Both the position numbers and the translations under genes were made by a program. This document shows, piece after piece, positions 6,501 to 6,594 of a DNA stretch of 6,594 bases (its first letter is position 1; each line of letters starts with the position of its first letter). The notes beneath the pieces were generated by a model that searched no databases, was not told the DNA's origin, and saw nothing but the letters and a program-made list of their open reading frames with translations. Location: positions 226 to 6,819 of the forward strand of contig MIBK01000145.1 of assembly GCA_001829505.1 (NCBI GenBank). The letters are read 5' to 3'. This DNA is from Spirochaetes bacterium RBG_16_67_19 (GTDB taxonomy: Bacteria; Spirochaetota; Spirochaetia; SZUA-6; DRHE01).

Positions 6501-6594
6501 ACGGAGACCGAAACGAAGCTGCCCCCCCTGGTGGGCAACGCTACCGAGGTCCGGGAGGCGCTGATCAACCTGATTTTTAACGCGGTGGACGCCA
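3513..6594 (+). CDS. Membrane sensor histidine kinase: 7TM + extracytoplasmic Cache-like domain + TM + PAS + GAF + HisKA (3' end cut off by window)
   Basis: The frame is open for 1027 codons with no stop before the window ends. Predicted membrane spans lie near residues 11-33, 46-62, 72-96, 120-138, 150-174, 187-206 and 224-246. An extracytoplasmic domain (about 247-516) follows, then span 8 (517-535), PAS (about 557-670), a coiled coil, GAF (about 700-873) and HisKA. Odd-then-even span counting puts the sensor domain outside and the kinase inside. The sensor domain has landmarks of a Cache-like family seen in PAS kinases: QWRSQRMGDA (276-285), RWPGPSRTAET (from 416), FLNDPR (438-443), YRG (479-481) and SPWHLVARMD (from 494). 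The H-box is GIAHDINNTLAPI with His901. The N-box starts at E1012 with N1019 and N1023. The G1 and G2 boxes lie beyond the window, and this H-box type often belongs to hybrid kinases with a C-terminal receiver. ATG 3513 is chosen over in-frame ATG 3489 because GGAG (3499-3502) sits 10 nt upstream. The ligand is unknown. Confidence 0.93.
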   Translation, partial: MSERSLAGGIAQACGVLSAVIGTAALLGWIFHLRLLASFGSAVPMAPSTAVLFLLFGVAVAMRARNSWSRLANLIVTCLGGLGLLLALLLLLLSFLGIRSNAEHLGIAIRGSVEGVPLGYMSPLTAACFAVAGISFLAAPTASSARGSRKRAALGFGAACPVVLAGLLLLTAYLSGAPLLYGGSTIPPALSTALAFIVLGVSLCALSADRAWADGTMVAAADRRPLAILLLAALALALGIVSAGYFYFQRQVRNFRQEVERQLSAIAELKVAELAQWRSQRMGDAFLFFANQNFSGLVMRFLDSTRDVDARRRLETWVSRLQLAYSYDRIALYDAGGEGRLTTPARSRAPGLLSPEWVMALQRSRRITFQDFYRDPQDQRIYLALLVPILDPAWRLRGILELRIDPEQYLYPLLNRWPGPSRTAETLIVRREGSEALFLNDPRFEKGAALRLRVPLSDKRAPAARAALGETGLLEGIGYRGNTVLAAARPVPDSPWHLVARMDFSEVYAPLRRSSRVLIVLVASLLAGAGAAAAWSWRQRRLRYYQERYKAAEALRASEARYHRALDGMLEGCQILGFDWRYIYVNDAAVGHNRQSREGLLGRTIMERYPGIEDTPVFAKLQRCMEQRSAQTMESHFTFPDGTTGWFDFSIQPVPEGIFILSIDISRRKAAELELLESMQRLREAQEGLARRSRWILALNSVASEIARRNSLESILQVVMHYLEEHFPFQVGGIGLRNPEDGSSTVVTISARGRSLAEPLGVGQGSRIPQCLGLRPDGGIEQGPLMIVLGEVNAASLAEPGVEMLSRLRKAGLKTAVMLPLSADPVKIGGVFMLYRKAVVIGDSEREFLRGMAEYASLAVQNCKVYSELEQSYALLKKTQAAMMEQERLKAMGQMASGIAHDINNTLAPIALYAEALAGSELGRAQPASRYLRTIQEAVTDIEQITMRLRSFYKGGQEEGELQAIDLKELLASVAELTRPRWKDMPNRQGLEIRLETETETKLPPLVGNATEVREALINLIFNAVDA

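Overview
The window is a compact, GC-rich stretch of bacterial DNA given over entirely to phosphorelay signalling. It has four genes, all on the + strand, with almost no spacing except one 96-nt gap. Base composition, frequent 4-8 nt gene overlaps and the protein families suggest a proteobacterium, perhaps gamma- or betaproteobacterial. That placement is inference, because no taxonomic marker gene is present.

Left half (27-3016): a cytosolic multi-sensor histidine kinase (PAS-PAS-PAS-GAF-HisKA_3-HATPase, 786 aa) overlaps by 4 nt (ATGA) a NarL/FixJ-type response regulator (REC plus LuxR-type helix-turn-helix, 210 aa). This is a textbook translationally coupled kinase/DNA-binding regulator pair.

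Gap (3017-3112): it contains a long interrupted stem-loop, a perfect TATAAT hexamer, and a perfect 6-bp inverted repeat (ACCGCC-N8-GGCGGT) placed where the -35 and spacer would lie. A 4-codon mini-ORF ends on the start codon of the next gene. This looks like a regulated internal promoter.

Right half (3113-6594): a stand-alone receiver protein (135 aa, no output domain) overlaps by 8 nt a very large membrane sensor kinase that runs off the window. The kinase is not a simple ORF in the window because its stop lies beyond the end, but it is open for 1027 codons. In order it carries seven predicted N-terminal membrane spans built on a three-fold internal repeat, a roughly 270-residue extracytoplasmic sensor domain, an eighth span, PAS, GAF, an H-box (His901) and the start of the ATPase domain (N-box).

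Taken together, the locus pairs a cytosolic kinase with a transcription factor, and then a membrane kinase with a receiver-only protein. The input signals cannot be read from the sequence. Cross-talk between the two halves is possible but unproven. No RNA genes, mobile elements, CRISPR arrays or convincing - strand genes were found.
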